A DNA stretch of 64,000 nt from Rehaibacterium terrae (GTDB taxonomy: Bacteria; Pseudomonadota; Gammaproteobacteria; Xanthomonadales; Xanthomonadaceae), in assembly GCF_014202935.1 (NCBI RefSeq), contig NZ_JACHHX010000003.1, positions 62,001 through 126,000 on the forward strand, given 5' to 3'. Under the pieces are notes generated by a model. The model was not told where the DNA came from and made no database searches. It saw only the letters and a list, made by a program, of their open reading frames with translations. Of the stretch, positions 40,628 through 49,661 are shown in pieces. The position numbers were made by a program, and so were the translations under genes. Within the stretch, counting starts at the first letter, position 1. The number at the start of each line of letters is the position of its first letter.

Positions 40628-43417
40628 CTATTCGCGGGGAATGACGAGCTGCAGGTCGTCCATCACCAGCGGGTCGCGGTTGCCGTCGCCGCCGCCGAAG
40701 GCGTGCGGGCCGGGTTCGTCGTGCAGGGGGCGGTAGCGGCCGTCGTAGTCCCAGGTGGTGATGTGGATGCGCGCGCCGGCGAGCGTGGGCGGGTGGCCGA
40801 GGGCGGCGGCGGGGAGGGTGAGGCGCAGGGTGTCGGCGTCGCGGTCGATGTCGATGCGGGCGCCGACGGCGACGGGGCTGCCTTCGTGTTCGGCGCTGGC
40901 GCCTTCGGCGGCGAACAGGGCGTTGCTCCAGCCGCCGACGCGCAGGCGGTAGTGCCAGCGCATGCCGGCGGGCAGCTCGGCGTTCTGCAGCGGCATGACG
41001 GTGGCGCCGCCGTCGCGGTCGGGCAGTTCGATGAAGACGGTGAAGGCGACGTGGTCGAAGCCGTGCGGCGGGTTCCAGCTGGCGGTGAGGCGATGCATGC
41101 GCAGGTCGAGCCGCAGCGAGCCGCCGGAGGTGGCCGCGAGTGCGCCGCGCAGGTCGAGCTGGCGCGCGTCGCCCCAGCTCGGGTCGGTGGGGTAGCGGTA
41201 GTCGCCGCGCGGGCCGCTGTCGTCGCCGGCCGGGTCTTCGATGTCGGCGACGACGGTCCATTCGCGCTGCACGCGGAAGCGGCGGATGGCGGAGACGGCC
41301 GCCGGCTGCCCGGACCAGGCGACGAGGCTGTGTTCGATCGCCGGGTCGATCATGCTTGCGGTGGCGATGGTCGCCTGCCAGCGGCCGTGGCGGTCGGGGC
41401 GTACGGTTTGCGCGTTGGCGAGGTCGCCGTCGACGACGAGGTGGAAGCGGTCGAGGCCGGTCGCGGTGCCGGTGACGGTGAGGTCGGTGGCGATGATGGG
41501 CGTGGCGTCGCTGTCGTCCGGCGTGGCGTGGGCAGACGGTGCTCGTGCGCGGATGCCGGGCGAGGCCGGCGGGGGCGGTTCGGTCGATGCGGTCGGGGGT
41601 GTGCGTCGCTTCGCCGTGCCCTCACCCCAACCCCTCTCCCGGGGGGAGAGGGGCTTTGGCTGGAATGGCGGGATTGGATCGAGCGTGAGCCGGGCGGTGG
41701 ACGGCGGCGGGATTTCGCCACGGCCGTCGACGCGCCAGACCAGGCCCGCACGCGGCGGCAGGCGCAGCGTCAGGCGGCCGTCGGCGCCGACGATGAGCGG
41801 CGCGGCCTCGCCGTCGATGGCGAACAGCGGCGCAAGCCGGGTGCCGGCGGGCAGGCCGGTGGCGAGGTTGGCGAGCAGGGTGTCGGTGTCGGCGCTGTTG
41901 AAGACGACCAGTGCGGTGTCGCCGGCGTGGTCCATGCGCCAGGCGAGCGCGCCCGCGGCGGCGGCACTGGCGGCGAGCACGGTCGGCGTGCCGCGCGAAA
42001 ACACGCGGTGCGCGCGGCGCAGGGCGGTGGCGCGCTGCAGGTAACGATACAGCGGCGCGTCGGTGTCGAAATGGTCGCGGCCGCCGGAGGCGTGGCCGCC
42101 GGCGAACATGGCACGGCGCGGTTCGGTGAAGCCCTGCTCGGTGCCGTAGTAGATCGTCGGGATGCCGGGCAGGGTCATCAGCATCAGCAGGCCCTGCTTC
42201 AGCCCGGCCTCGCTGCCGCCGGCGAGGAAGCGGTCGACGTCGTGGTTGTCGATGAAGCTCGGCATGCGGTGCGGGTCGGCGTGCACGCGCATCATGCTGT
42301 CGATGCGGTGGGCCAGTTCGGCGGGCGGGCGGCCGCGCGCGAACACGTCGAGTGCGCTGCCGTAGAGCGGGAAGTTGATCATCGACGACAGCAGCGGCCG
42401 ACCGTCGGCGTCACGCACGTAGGTTTCCAGCTTGCGCGCGTTGGCGTCGTCGTAGGCGCGGTCGACGCCGAAGCCTTCGCCGAAGGCGATGAAGCCGGTG
42501 CGCCCGGTCTGCCGCGCGACTTCCAGCATGCCCGGATGCTCGGCGTCGCCGGCATGCATGAAGTCGTGGAAGAAGTCCGGCTCGACGTGGTACGCGGTAT
42601 CGACGCGGAAGGCGTCGACGCCGACTTCGCGGATCCAGTGGCCGTAGCTTTCGCGCAGCGCGCGGCGCACCAGCGGGTTGCCGGTGGCGAGGTCGTCGAG
42701 GTCGGCGAGCGCGAAGGTCAGCTCCTGCTCGCGATCGGCGAAGTCGGCGATCGGCGGCGTCCAGTGGTAGACGCCGGCGGCGCGGTGCGCAGGGTCGCGC
42801 GCGTCGCTCAGCGAGAACGGCCATTGCGTCGGCGCCGGCACCGGGCGCGCGTCGGGATTGGGCGCGTAGTGGCGGGCGGGGTCGGCGCGCTCCCAGCCGT
42901 CTCGGTAGCTGAAGAAATTGCCGGTGTGGTTCACCACCACGTCCTGGATCAGGTACATGCCGGACGCGTGCAGCGCATGCGACAGCGCGCGGTAGTCGTC
43001 GAGCGTGCCGTAGTGGGCGTCGACCTTCATGAAGTGCTCGGCCCAGTAGCCGTGATAGCCGCCGTAGCCCAGGGCGCCGTCCCACCACTGGTTGGCGACC
43101 GGCGGGGTGATCCACAGCGCGGTCGCGCCGAGGCCGCGGAGGTAGTCGATGCGGCGGGCGAGGCCGCGCAGGTCGCCGCCGCTGTACTTGCGGTGGTCGG
43201 CGGGGTCGTATTCGCCGGCGCCCTGGTCGTTGTTGGACGGGTCGCCGTCGTCGAAGCGGTCGATCAGCGCGAAGTAGACGATCTGGTCGCGCCAGTCGGG
43301 CGAGGGGACGTGGAGCATCGGCGTGGCCGATGCGCCCGCGACCCACGCCAGGCAGGGGGCGAGCAACAGGGCGTGGAGCGGGCGCGGCGCGGGGAGGCCG
43401 GTAGTCGGATGGCGCAT
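40628..43417 (-). CDS. Long exported GH13 alpha-amylase with C-terminal DOMON/glucodextranase-type domain
   Basis: A 929-residue secreted enzyme. ATG 43417 gives a signal peptide ending near AGASA|TP (about residue 31). The GH13 catalytic domain has DVVVNHTGN, D273 (AFRVDTAYH), E314 (FGEGF) and D393 (DNHDVDRF). A C-terminal amylase beta domain ends near residue 565. A Pro/Thr/Ala-rich linker (570-640) contains the repeat-derived SPRERGWGEG. A beta-rich C-terminal domain (about 735-929; ATWNP-like segments, HITTWDYDGRYR) resembles glucodextranase domain C/DOMON carbohydrate-binding regions. Likely role: endo-attack on starch or pullulan-like glucans. It is divergent from the TonB receptor. Confidence 0.88.
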   Translation of the reverse strand: MRHPTTGLPAPRPLHALLLAPCLAWVAGASATPMLHVPSPDWRDQIVYFALIDRFDDGDPSNNDQGAGEYDPADHRKYSGGDLRGLARRIDYLRGLGATALWITPPVANQWWDGALGYGGYHGYWAEHFMKVDAHYGTLDDYRALSHALHASGMYLIQDVVVNHTGNFFSYRDGWERADPARHYAPNPDARPVPAPTQWPFSLSDARDPAHRAAGVYHWTPPIADFADREQELTFALADLDDLATGNPLVRRALRESYGHWIREVGVDAFRVDTAYHVEPDFFHDFMHAGDAEHPGMLEVARQTGRTGFIAFGEGFGVDRAYDDANARKLETYVRDADGRPLLSSMINFPLYGSALDVFARGRPPAELAHRIDSMMRVHADPHRMPSFIDNHDVDRFLAGGSEAGLKQGLLMLMTLPGIPTIYYGTEQGFTEPRRAMFAGGHASGGRDHFDTDAPLYRYLQRATALRRAHRVFSRGTPTVLAASAAAAGALAWRMDHAGDTALVVFNSADTDTLLANLATGLPAGTRLAPLFAIDGEAAPLIVGADGRLTLRLPPRAGLVWRVDGRGEIPPPSTARLTLDPIPPFQPKPLSPRERGWGEGTAKRRTPPTASTEPPPPASPGIRARAPSAHATPDDSDATPIIATDLTVTGTATGLDRFHLVVDGDLANAQTVRPDRHGRWQATIATASMIDPAIEHSLVAWSGQPAAVSAIRRFRVQREWTVVADIEDPAGDDSGPRGDYRYPTDPSWGDARQLDLRGALAATSGGSLRLDLRMHRLTASWNPPHGFDHVAFTVFIELPDRDGGATVMPLQNAELPAGMRWHYRLRVGGWSNALFAAEGASAEHEGSPVAVGARIDIDRDADTLRLTLPAAALGHPPTLAGARIHITTWDYDGRYRPLHDEPGPHAFGGGDGNRDPLVMDDLQLVIPRE
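41633..41660. repeat. CCCCTCTCCC/GGGAGAGGGG palindrome inside the amylase coding sequence
   Basis: A short palindromic repeat of the type usually found between genes (CCCCTCTCCC and GGGAGAGGGG, near-perfect arms) is embedded in frame in the linker of the long amylase. There it encodes PKPLSPRERGWGEG. Similar elements lie at about 46.57 kb and 56.62 kb in real intergenic gaps. Confidence 0.8.
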
Positions 43418-43543
43418 GCCGGGATCGCCTCGGTCGGTGCCGGCGCGACGGCGGGCGTCGGCCGCGCGGATCGGAAGCAGCAATGCGTCCCATTAAAGCC
43501 GCGAATGCGGGCGCGGCGTGCGCCGGGGTGAGCGGCGTCCGGC

Positions 43544-43557
43544 TGAATACGTATGCA
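43544..43557 (+). promoter_or_regulatory. Putative LacI/MalR-type operator, copy 2
   Basis: TGAATACGTATGCA occurs 121 bp before the TonB-receptor start and 126 bp before the divergent long-amylase start. A TACCAT hexamer, a candidate -10 element, begins 28 nt after the site (43586). The copy upstream of the MFS gene has the same spacing. This supports a real promoter with the operator overlapping or just upstream of RNA polymerase. Confidence 0.75.
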
Positions 43558-43678
43558 GTCTCCGCCATGCCGAAAGCGCCACGGCTACCATCGCCTGCGT
43601 CCGGTGGACCGTTCGGTTTCCGGCGTGCCGGGCCGATCCGAGCCCGCCTTAGACAACACGAAGTGGGGAGGGGAAACA

Positions 43679-46402
43679 GTGAAGCTCAAGCGCAACATGC
43701 TGAGCATGGCGTTGGCGTCGGCCTTGCTGACCATGGCGGCCGGCGTCCAGGCGCAGGACGACACGCAGCCGGCGGCCGACGAAACCGCGGCCGACGAGGC
43801 GGCGAAGCGGCGCAAGCAGGGCGAGGGCGAAGCAGTCAAGCTCGACTCGTACGAGGTCACCGGCTTCATGCGCAGCATCGAGAAGGCGGTGCTGATCAAG
43901 CAGGAGTCGAACTCGATCGTCGAGGCGATCTCGGCCGAGGACATCGGCAAGCTGCCCGACATCAGCATCGCCGACTCGATCTCGCGCCTGCCCGGCCTGA
44001 CCGCGCAGCGCGTCGCCGGCCGCGCCTCCACCATCAACATCCGCGGCCTGGCGGGCGACTTCTCCACCACCCTGCTCAACGGCCGCGAGCAGGTCAGCGC
44101 CGGCGACAACCGCGGCGTCGAGTTCGACCAGTATCCGTCCGAGCTGATCTCCGGCGTGCTCGTCTACAAGACGCCCGACGCCACCCTGCCCGCGCAGGGC
44201 ATCTCCGGCACCGTCGATCTGCGCACGGTGCGCCCGTTGAGCTACGTCGGCCCGCGCTTCTCGGTGAACGCGCGGCTGGAACAGAACTCCCTGGGCGAGC
44301 TCAACGACGGCTTCGGCGACCGCGGCAACCGCCTGTCCGCCACCTACATCGACAACGGCTTCGCCGACGGCCGGGTCGGCCTGGCCATCGGCATCGCCCG
44401 GCTGGATTCGCCGGGCCAGTTCAGGGAATGGGAGGCCTGGGGCTTCCCGACCGCCACCATCAACGGCAGCGAGGCGCTGGTGCTGGGCGGCAACAAGATC
44501 AAGGCCGGCTCGGTCGACAACGTGCGCACCGGCGTGATGGCGGTGCTCGAGTTCGAGCCCAACGACGTCTACCGCGGCGCGATCGACGTCTACTACTCCA
44601 AGTTCGAGCGTGCTGAAACCACGCGCTGGCTGGAGTTCGGCCTGGGCTGGTCGGGCGCGACGCTGAGCAATCCGCAGGTCGAGAACGGCATCGTGGTCGG
44701 CGGCAGCTGGGCCGGCGTGCGGCCGGTGGTGCGCACCGACCTCAGCGAGTTCGACGACAAGCTGTTCGCGATCGGCTTCAACAACCAGTTCAAGTTCAAC
44801 GACGACTGGCGCGGCATCGCCGACTTCAGCCTGTCACGCGCCGACCGCAACCAGGAGATCCTGGAGGTCTACGCCGGTGCGCCGACCGGGGACAACGCGC
44901 AGTTCACGCTCGACCCGCGCAACGGACCGGCGCGGTACCAGTTCGGCTTCGACTACGGCGACCCGGCGCGGATCGGCCTGACCGATCCGGGCGGCTGGGG
45001 CCAGGACGGCTATGTGAAGTACCCGAACATCGACGACAAGCTGCGTTCGGCGCGGCTGGCGGTCGAGCGCAGCTTCGTGGACGGCCACCTGAGCGGCATC
45101 GAGGCCGGTGTGCACTATTCCAATCGCGAGAAGAGCCGCGAGTCGGACGAGTTCTTCCTCGATCTCAAGGATGCCGACTTCGTGGCGATCCCGCCCGAGC
45201 TGCTGGGCCGTCCGACCCGTGCGGCCTTCGCCAACACCAACATCATCGCTTACGACACCCGCGCGGTGGTCGCCCGCTTCCACAATTTCCGGCCCAATCT
45301 GTGCCGCGACTGCGCGGCCAAGAACTGGACGGTGGAAGAGGAGATCGTCACGCCGTACGTGCAGTTCAACATCGACACCGCGATCGGCTCGGTGCCGGTG
45401 CGCGGCAACTTCGGCCTGCAGTACGTCGATGTCGACCAGGAGTCGACCGGCTTGGGGGTGATCGGCGGCGATGGCAGCCGCACCACGGTCACCCACGACG
45501 GCGACAAATACAGCAACGTCCTGCCCAGCCTGAACCTGGCCTTCACGCTGCCGCACGACCAGTTCATCCGCTTCGGCGCCGCCCGCCAGCTCGCCCGGCC
45601 GCGCATGGACCACATGCGCATGTTCGCCGACTACGGCATCGACACCACCAAGGGCATCTGGAGCGGCAGCGGTGGCAACGCGCGCCTGCGGCCGTGGCAG
45701 TCGGACAGCTTCGACCTGTCGTACGAGAAGTATTTCGGCTACACCGGCTACGTCAGCGCCGCCGTGTTCCACAAGGACCTCAAGACCTACATCTACGAGG
45801 CGGTCAACACGCAGTTCGACTTCAGCATCTTCGACCTGTCGGCGTTCACCGGACCGAACCGGCCGGCCTCGACGATCGGCGAGTTCCGCCAGCAGGTGAA
45901 CGGCGAGGGCGGCAGCATCAACGGTTGGGAGTTCGCCGCTTCGCTGCCGATCGGCGAGTGGGTCGCGCCGCTGCAGGGCTTCGGCCTGATCGCCAACTAC
46001 TCCGACACCCGCAGCTCGATCCAGCCGAACGGGCCGGGCACCACCCAAACCCTGCCGGGCCTGTCGCGCTACGTGAGCAACGTCACCGCCTATTACGAGC
46101 GCGGCGGCTTCTCCACCCGCGTCAGCCGGCGCGCGCGCTCGGACTTCCGCGGCGAGATCCAGGGTTTCGGCGCCGACCGCGAGACGCAGTTCATCCGCGG
46201 CGAGGCGATCGTCGATTTCCAGATCGGCTACAGCTTCGCCGAGGGCAGCGCGCTCACGGGCATGACCGTGCTGCTGCAGGTGAACAACCTCACCAACGAG
46301 GAGTACCGCGAGTTCTTCCGCGATCCGGGCGTGGTGGACCGGCCGCGCAAGTTCGTCGAGTACGGGCGCACCCTGCTGGTGGGCGTGAACTACAAGTTCT
46401 GA
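43679..46402 (+). CDS. TonB-dependent maltodextrin-type outer-membrane receptor
   Basis: A 907-residue receptor. GTG 43679 follows the strong GGGGAGGGG site and gives a signal peptide ending VQAQD (about residue 26). A charged spacer and TonB-box-like YEVTGF precede the plug (IVEAISAEDIGKLPDISIADSISRLPGLTAQR, INIRGL, LLNGREQ, GTVDLRTVRPL). The barrel ends in LLVGVNYKF with a terminal Phe. The IGKLPD-type plug is typical of the carbohydrate receptors of xanthomonads and Caulobacter (MalA-like). Flanked by amylases and a sugar MFS, it most likely imports maltodextrins. A strong terminator follows. Confidence 0.93.
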   Translation: MKLKRNMLSMALASALLTMAAGVQAQDDTQPAADETAADEAAKRRKQGEGEAVKLDSYEVTGFMRSIEKAVLIKQESNSIVEAISAEDIGKLPDISIADSISRLPGLTAQRVAGRASTINIRGLAGDFSTTLLNGREQVSAGDNRGVEFDQYPSELISGVLVYKTPDATLPAQGISGTVDLRTVRPLSYVGPRFSVNARLEQNSLGELNDGFGDRGNRLSATYIDNGFADGRVGLAIGIARLDSPGQFREWEAWGFPTATINGSEALVLGGNKIKAGSVDNVRTGVMAVLEFEPNDVYRGAIDVYYSKFERAETTRWLEFGLGWSGATLSNPQVENGIVVGGSWAGVRPVVRTDLSEFDDKLFAIGFNNQFKFNDDWRGIADFSLSRADRNQEILEVYAGAPTGDNAQFTLDPRNGPARYQFGFDYGDPARIGLTDPGGWGQDGYVKYPNIDDKLRSARLAVERSFVDGHLSGIEAGVHYSNREKSRESDEFFLDLKDADFVAIPPELLGRPTRAAFANTNIIAYDTRAVVARFHNFRPNLCRDCAAKNWTVEEEIVTPYVQFNIDTAIGSVPVRGNFGLQYVDVDQESTGLGVIGGDGSRTTVTHDGDKYSNVLPSLNLAFTLPHDQFIRFGAARQLARPRMDHMRMFADYGIDTTKGIWSGSGGNARLRPWQSDSFDLSYEKYFGYTGYVSAAVFHKDLKTYIYEAVNTQFDFSIFDLSAFTGPNRPASTIGEFRQQVNGEGGSINGWEFAASLPIGEWVAPLQGFGLIANYSDTRSSIQPNGPGTTQTLPGLSRYVSNVTAYYERGGFSTRVSRRARSDFRGEIQGFGADRETQFIRGEAIVDFQIGYSFAEGSALTGMTVLLQVNNLTNEEYREFFRDPGVVDRPRKFVEYGRTLLVGVNYKF

Positions 46403-46426
46403 GCACCAAGTCGGGAAGTGGAACCA

Positions 46427-46458
46427 CCCGCCGGCGGCGACGCCGGCGGGTTTTTTTT
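46427..46458 (+). terminator. Rho-independent terminator after the maltodextrin receptor
   Basis: A perfect 10-bp stem (46427-46436 with 46441-46450, 4-nt loop) is followed by eight T residues. It lies 24 bp after the receptor stop codon. Confidence 0.95.
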
Positions 46459-46492
46459 CGTCCGTGGGCGGCGGCGCGCCAGCGGCGCGAGC

Positions 46493-46686
46493 GGGACACC
46501 GCCGCGGCCGTCGTGCGCAGAGCGCAGGCTACACGGCAGGCGTGGGCGACAGCGGAGGCGCGCTCTTCTCCCTCCCCTTGAAGGGGAGGGCTTGAAGTCG
46601 CAGCCGTCGGCCGGCGCAGGGTGTGCGCCATCCTCACGGGTGGGACACCGCCACAGCAGTCGTGCGCAAAGCGCACGCTGCACGGC
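46493..46686. repeat. Duplicated 45-bp element with embedded palindrome in a 317-bp gap
   Basis: Copies at 46493-46537 and 46642-46686 share GGGACACCGCC, then GTCGTGCGCA and CACGGC blocks, with few differences. Between them sits a CTCCCTCCCCTTGAAGGGGAGGG palindrome (about 46567-46589) of the same type as in the long amylase linker. The rest of the gap 46459-46719 holds no gene. Dispersed intergenic repeats of this kind are common in high-GC gammaproteobacteria. Confidence 0.6.
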
Positions 46687-46719
46687 ATCGCTTCCGTCCG
46701 CTTCGAGGGGCCGGGGGCG

Positions 46720-47946
46720 TTACCGCTCGGCGGTCGCCGGCGCCGTGTGCGCGCCGGTGGGCACGCCGGACAATCGGGCCAGCCGCGGCGCTGCCATCGG
46801 GATCGCCAGCATCGTGCTGGCTACCGCCATCAGCAGCAGGGCGGTGAAGGTCTGGCCGCCGATTACGCCGCGGTCGAGCAGGATGTTGGCGAACACGATC
46901 ATGATCAGCGCCTTGGTCTGCAGCAGCCAGCCGATCAGCGCGGCCTCGCCGCGACGCCAGCCGAGCAGCCGGCCGGCCAGGTGCACGCCGGCGAGCTTGC
47001 CGCCGACGCAGGCCGCCAGCAGCAGCGCCGCCGCGGCGAAGATCGCCGGCCCGCCCAGCGACCATTCGGTGCGCAGGCCGGTGGAGAGGAAGAACACCGG
47101 CATCGCGATCAGCAGCAGGTGGTGGCGCAGCAGGTCGAGCCGGTCGCGGCCGAACCAGCGGCCGTCGAGCACCGCGCCGGCGAGGAAGGCGCCGACCATG
47201 TAGTGCAGCCCGGCCCAGTCGCTGGCGAAGCCGCAGGCGGCCAGCCAGATCACGCCGACGAACCAGCGGTCGGCTTCGGGCAGGCGCGGCAGTGCGCGCC
47301 GCACCAGCCACGTGGCTGCCGCGAAACCGACCAAGAAGCCGGCCTGCCGGCCGAGCCGCTCGAAGTCGAGCAGGATCAGCGCCAGCACGGCCCAGATGGC
47401 GATGTCGTCGAGGCTGGCGTAGCGCAGCACGCGCTGGCCGAGCGGGCGGCGCAGGATGTCCAGCTTCTCCATCAGCAGGATCAGGATCGGCAGCGCGGTC
47501 ACCGCGCAGGCCATGCCGATGCCGGCGACGAATTGCCACGGCGCGGCGGCGGCGCCCATCCAGCCGGGGTCGTGGGCGAGCAGCACCAGCGCCGCGCCGG
47601 CGCCGGCCAGCAGCGGTGCGCCCAGCGCCAGGCCGGCGGTGATCGCGCTCTCGCGGCGCTCGGTCCAGGCTTCGCGCAGGTCCAGTTCGAGCCCGGCCAG
47701 CCAGACGAACAGCATCACCGCCCAGGCGGCGATGCCGTCGAGGGCGAGGATCACCTCGGGGTTGAAGACGAAGGCGTGGTAACCGGGAAAGACCGCGCCG
47801 AGCACGCCCGGTCCGAGCGCAATGCCGGTGAGGATCTGCACCACCACCAGCGGCGCCCAGTAGTCGGTCCGGCCGAGTCGCCAGATGGCGTAGGGCAGCG
47901 CCAGGATCAGGGTCATCGCGATCAGCAGGGTTTCGATCGTGCTCAT
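46720..47946 (-). CDS. Monovalent cation:proton antiporter, CPA2/Kef-like
   Basis: A 408-residue membrane protein with about 12 hydrophobic segments. The conserved LTGIALGPGVLG helix, FVWLAGLELDLREA, the ASLDDIAIWAVLAL aspartates in the translocation helix, and AMPVFFLSTGLRTE match the CPA2 sodium/proton exchanger family. No C-terminal TrkA domain is present. It is oriented away from the MFS gene, and the 210-bp gap between them contains operator copy 3, so it could be co-regulated. A direct role in sugar use is not evident. Confidence 0.87.
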   Translation of the reverse strand: MSTIETLLIAMTLILALPYAIWRLGRTDYWAPLVVVQILTGIALGPGVLGAVFPGYHAFVFNPEVILALDGIAAWAVMLFVWLAGLELDLREAWTERRESAITAGLALGAPLLAGAGAALVLLAHDPGWMGAAAAPWQFVAGIGMACAVTALPILILLMEKLDILRRPLGQRVLRYASLDDIAIWAVLALILLDFERLGRQAGFLVGFAAATWLVRRALPRLPEADRWFVGVIWLAACGFASDWAGLHYMVGAFLAGAVLDGRWFGRDRLDLLRHHLLLIAMPVFFLSTGLRTEWSLGGPAIFAAAALLLAACVGGKLAGVHLAGRLLGWRRGEAALIGWLLQTKALIMIVFANILLDRGVIGGQTFTALLLMAVASTMLAIPMAAPRLARLSGVPTGAHTAPATAER

Positions 47947-48014
47947 GGGCGGACTCGGCGGCGGATCGGTGCGACGATGGCAGGTGGCGGGCGCGGGATG
48001 GCGTCCTGTGCGTC

Positions 48015-48028
48015 TGAATACGTATGCA
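48015..48028 (+). promoter_or_regulatory. Putative LacI/MalR-type operator, copy 3
   Basis: TGAATACGTATGCA lies 128 bp before the MFS transporter start and 68 bp before the divergent antiporter start. A TACCAT hexamer begins 28 nt downstream (48057), as at copy 2. Confidence 0.75.
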
Positions 48029-48156
48029 GCGGCTGTCCGCGCCGGATGGGGCCACCTACCATCCGGCGCACACCCAAGAAAAAAACGCGCCGCGCGTCCG
48101 CCTGCCGGGCGATGCCGGACGCGACCGCCACCGCATCGGGGTCCTGGGAGGGATCG

Positions 48157-49653
48157 ATGAACGTCAAACCCGCACTGTCGTTCTGGCAGATCTGGAACAT
48201 GTGCTTCGGCTTCCTGGGCATCCAGGTCGGTTTTGCCCTGCAGAACGCCAACGTCAGCCGCATCTTCCAGACGCTGGGTGCGGAGATCGACACGATTCCG
48301 CTGTTGTGGATCGCCGCGCCGCTGACCGGCCTGATCGTGCAGCCGATCGTCGGCTACTGGTCGGACCGTACCTGGACCCGGCTCGGTCGCCGCCGGCCGT
48401 ACTTCCTCTACGGCGCACTGTGCACCTCACTGGCGCTGCTGTTCATGCCGAACTCGCCGACGCTCTGGGTCGCCGCCGGCCTGCTGTGGATCATGGATGC
48501 TTCGATCAACGTCTCGATGGAGCCGTTCCGCGCCTTCGTCGCCGACCAGCTGCCGCCGAAGCAGCGCCCGACCGGCTATGCGATGCAGAGCTTCTTCATC
48601 GGCACCGGCGCGGTGGCGGCGAGCATGCTGCCGTGGCTGTTCGCACACTTCGGCGTGAGCAACGTCGCCGAGCCCGGGGTGATTCCCGACACGGTCAAGT
48701 ACGCGTTCTATTGCGGTGGCGTCGTGCTGTTCCTCGCGGTCGGCTGGACCGTGCTGAGCACGCGCGAGTATCCGCCCGAGGCGCTGGCCGCCTTCGACGA
48801 CGCACGGCCGGTCGAGCATGCCCCGCTCGACCTCGCCGCGACGCGCCGCAACGGCCTGCTCTGGCTCGGCGCCGGTGGCGCCGGCCTGGCGGCGATCGCC
48901 GGTTTCGGGCTCGACCCGCAGCTGTACATCCTGGCCGCCGGCCTGACCGTCTACGGCCTCGCCCTGCTGTGGCTCAGCCGCGGCGGCCAGGGGGGCATGT
49001 TCAGCACGATCATGGCGGACCTGCACGCGATGCCCGATGCGATGCGCCGGCTCGCGGTCGTGCAGTTCTTCTCCTGGTTCGCGCTGTTCGCGATGTGGAT
49101 CTACACCACCGCGGCGGTGACCCAGGTGCACTACGGCACCACCGATACCGCGTCGGCCGCCTACAACGAGGGCGCCAACTGGGTCGGCGTGTTGTTCGGC
49201 GCCTACAACGGCTTCGCCGCGCTGGCGGCCCTCGTCATCGCCTGGATGACCCGCCGCCTCGGCCTGCGCCTGAGCCACCTGGTCAACGTCTGGCTGGGTG
49301 GCGCCGGCCTGCTGTCGTTCCTGTTCATCCGCGACCCGCAGTGGCTGCTGCTGTCGATGGTCGGGGTGGGCTTCGCCTGGGCCTCGATCCTGTCGATTCC
49401 CTACGCCCTGCTGTCGGACAACCTGCCGACCGAGAAGATGGGCGTGTACATGGGCATCTTCAATTTCTTCATCGTGATTCCGCAGCTGCTGGCGGCGGCG
49501 GTGCTGGGTTTCCTGCTCAAGACCTTGTTCGGCAACGAGCCGATCTACGCGCTGGCGATCGGCGGCGCGAGTCTGTTCGTGGCCGGGTTGTGCGTGCTGC
49601 GGGTGCGCGAGCCAGGCGTGGACGTGGTGCCGCTGGCGGCCGTGGCCAAGTGA
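48157..49653 (+). CDS. MFS sugar transporter, SLC45/maltose-permease-like
   Basis: A 498-residue inner-membrane protein with about 12 helices. The loop GYWSDRTWTRLGRRRPYFLYG between helices 2 and 3 is the SLC45/GPH-like signature, and FQIWNMCFGFLGIQVGFALQ-type helix 1 is also typical. Caulobacter and xanthomonad homologues import maltose or maltodextrin with protons. ATG 48157 follows GGGAGGG. It starts a two-gene unit with the downstream GH13 lipoprotein (8 bp apart) under operator copy 3. Inferred role: moves maltooligosaccharides from periplasm to cytoplasm, where the GH13 alpha-glucosidase acts. Confidence 0.91.
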   Translation: MNVKPALSFWQIWNMCFGFLGIQVGFALQNANVSRIFQTLGAEIDTIPLLWIAAPLTGLIVQPIVGYWSDRTWTRLGRRRPYFLYGALCTSLALLFMPNSPTLWVAAGLLWIMDASINVSMEPFRAFVADQLPPKQRPTGYAMQSFFIGTGAVAASMLPWLFAHFGVSNVAEPGVIPDTVKYAFYCGGVVLFLAVGWTVLSTREYPPEALAAFDDARPVEHAPLDLAATRRNGLLWLGAGGAGLAAIAGFGLDPQLYILAAGLTVYGLALLWLSRGGQGGMFSTIMADLHAMPDAMRRLAVVQFFSWFALFAMWIYTTAAVTQVHYGTTDTASAAYNEGANWVGVLFGAYNGFAALAALVIAWMTRRLGLRLSHLVNVWLGGAGLLSFLFIRDPQWLLLSMVGVGFAWASILSIPYALLSDNLPTEKMGVYMGIFNFFIVIPQLLAAAVLGFLLKTLFGNEPIYALAIGGASLFVAGLCVLRVREPGVDVVPLAAVAK

Positions 49654-49661
49654 GGGTGCCG

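Noticed and set aside
46720-47946. Assigning the CPA2 antiporter to sugar transport because it lies in the mal locus
   Set aside because: Its motifs are those of cation exchangers. Only a shared promoter region links it to the locus.
48024-49661. Long open frame running across the MFS gene into the second GH13 lipoprotein
   Set aside because: Its first 546 codons are an out-of-frame shadow of the MFS gene. Only the part from ATG 49662 encodes the amylase.
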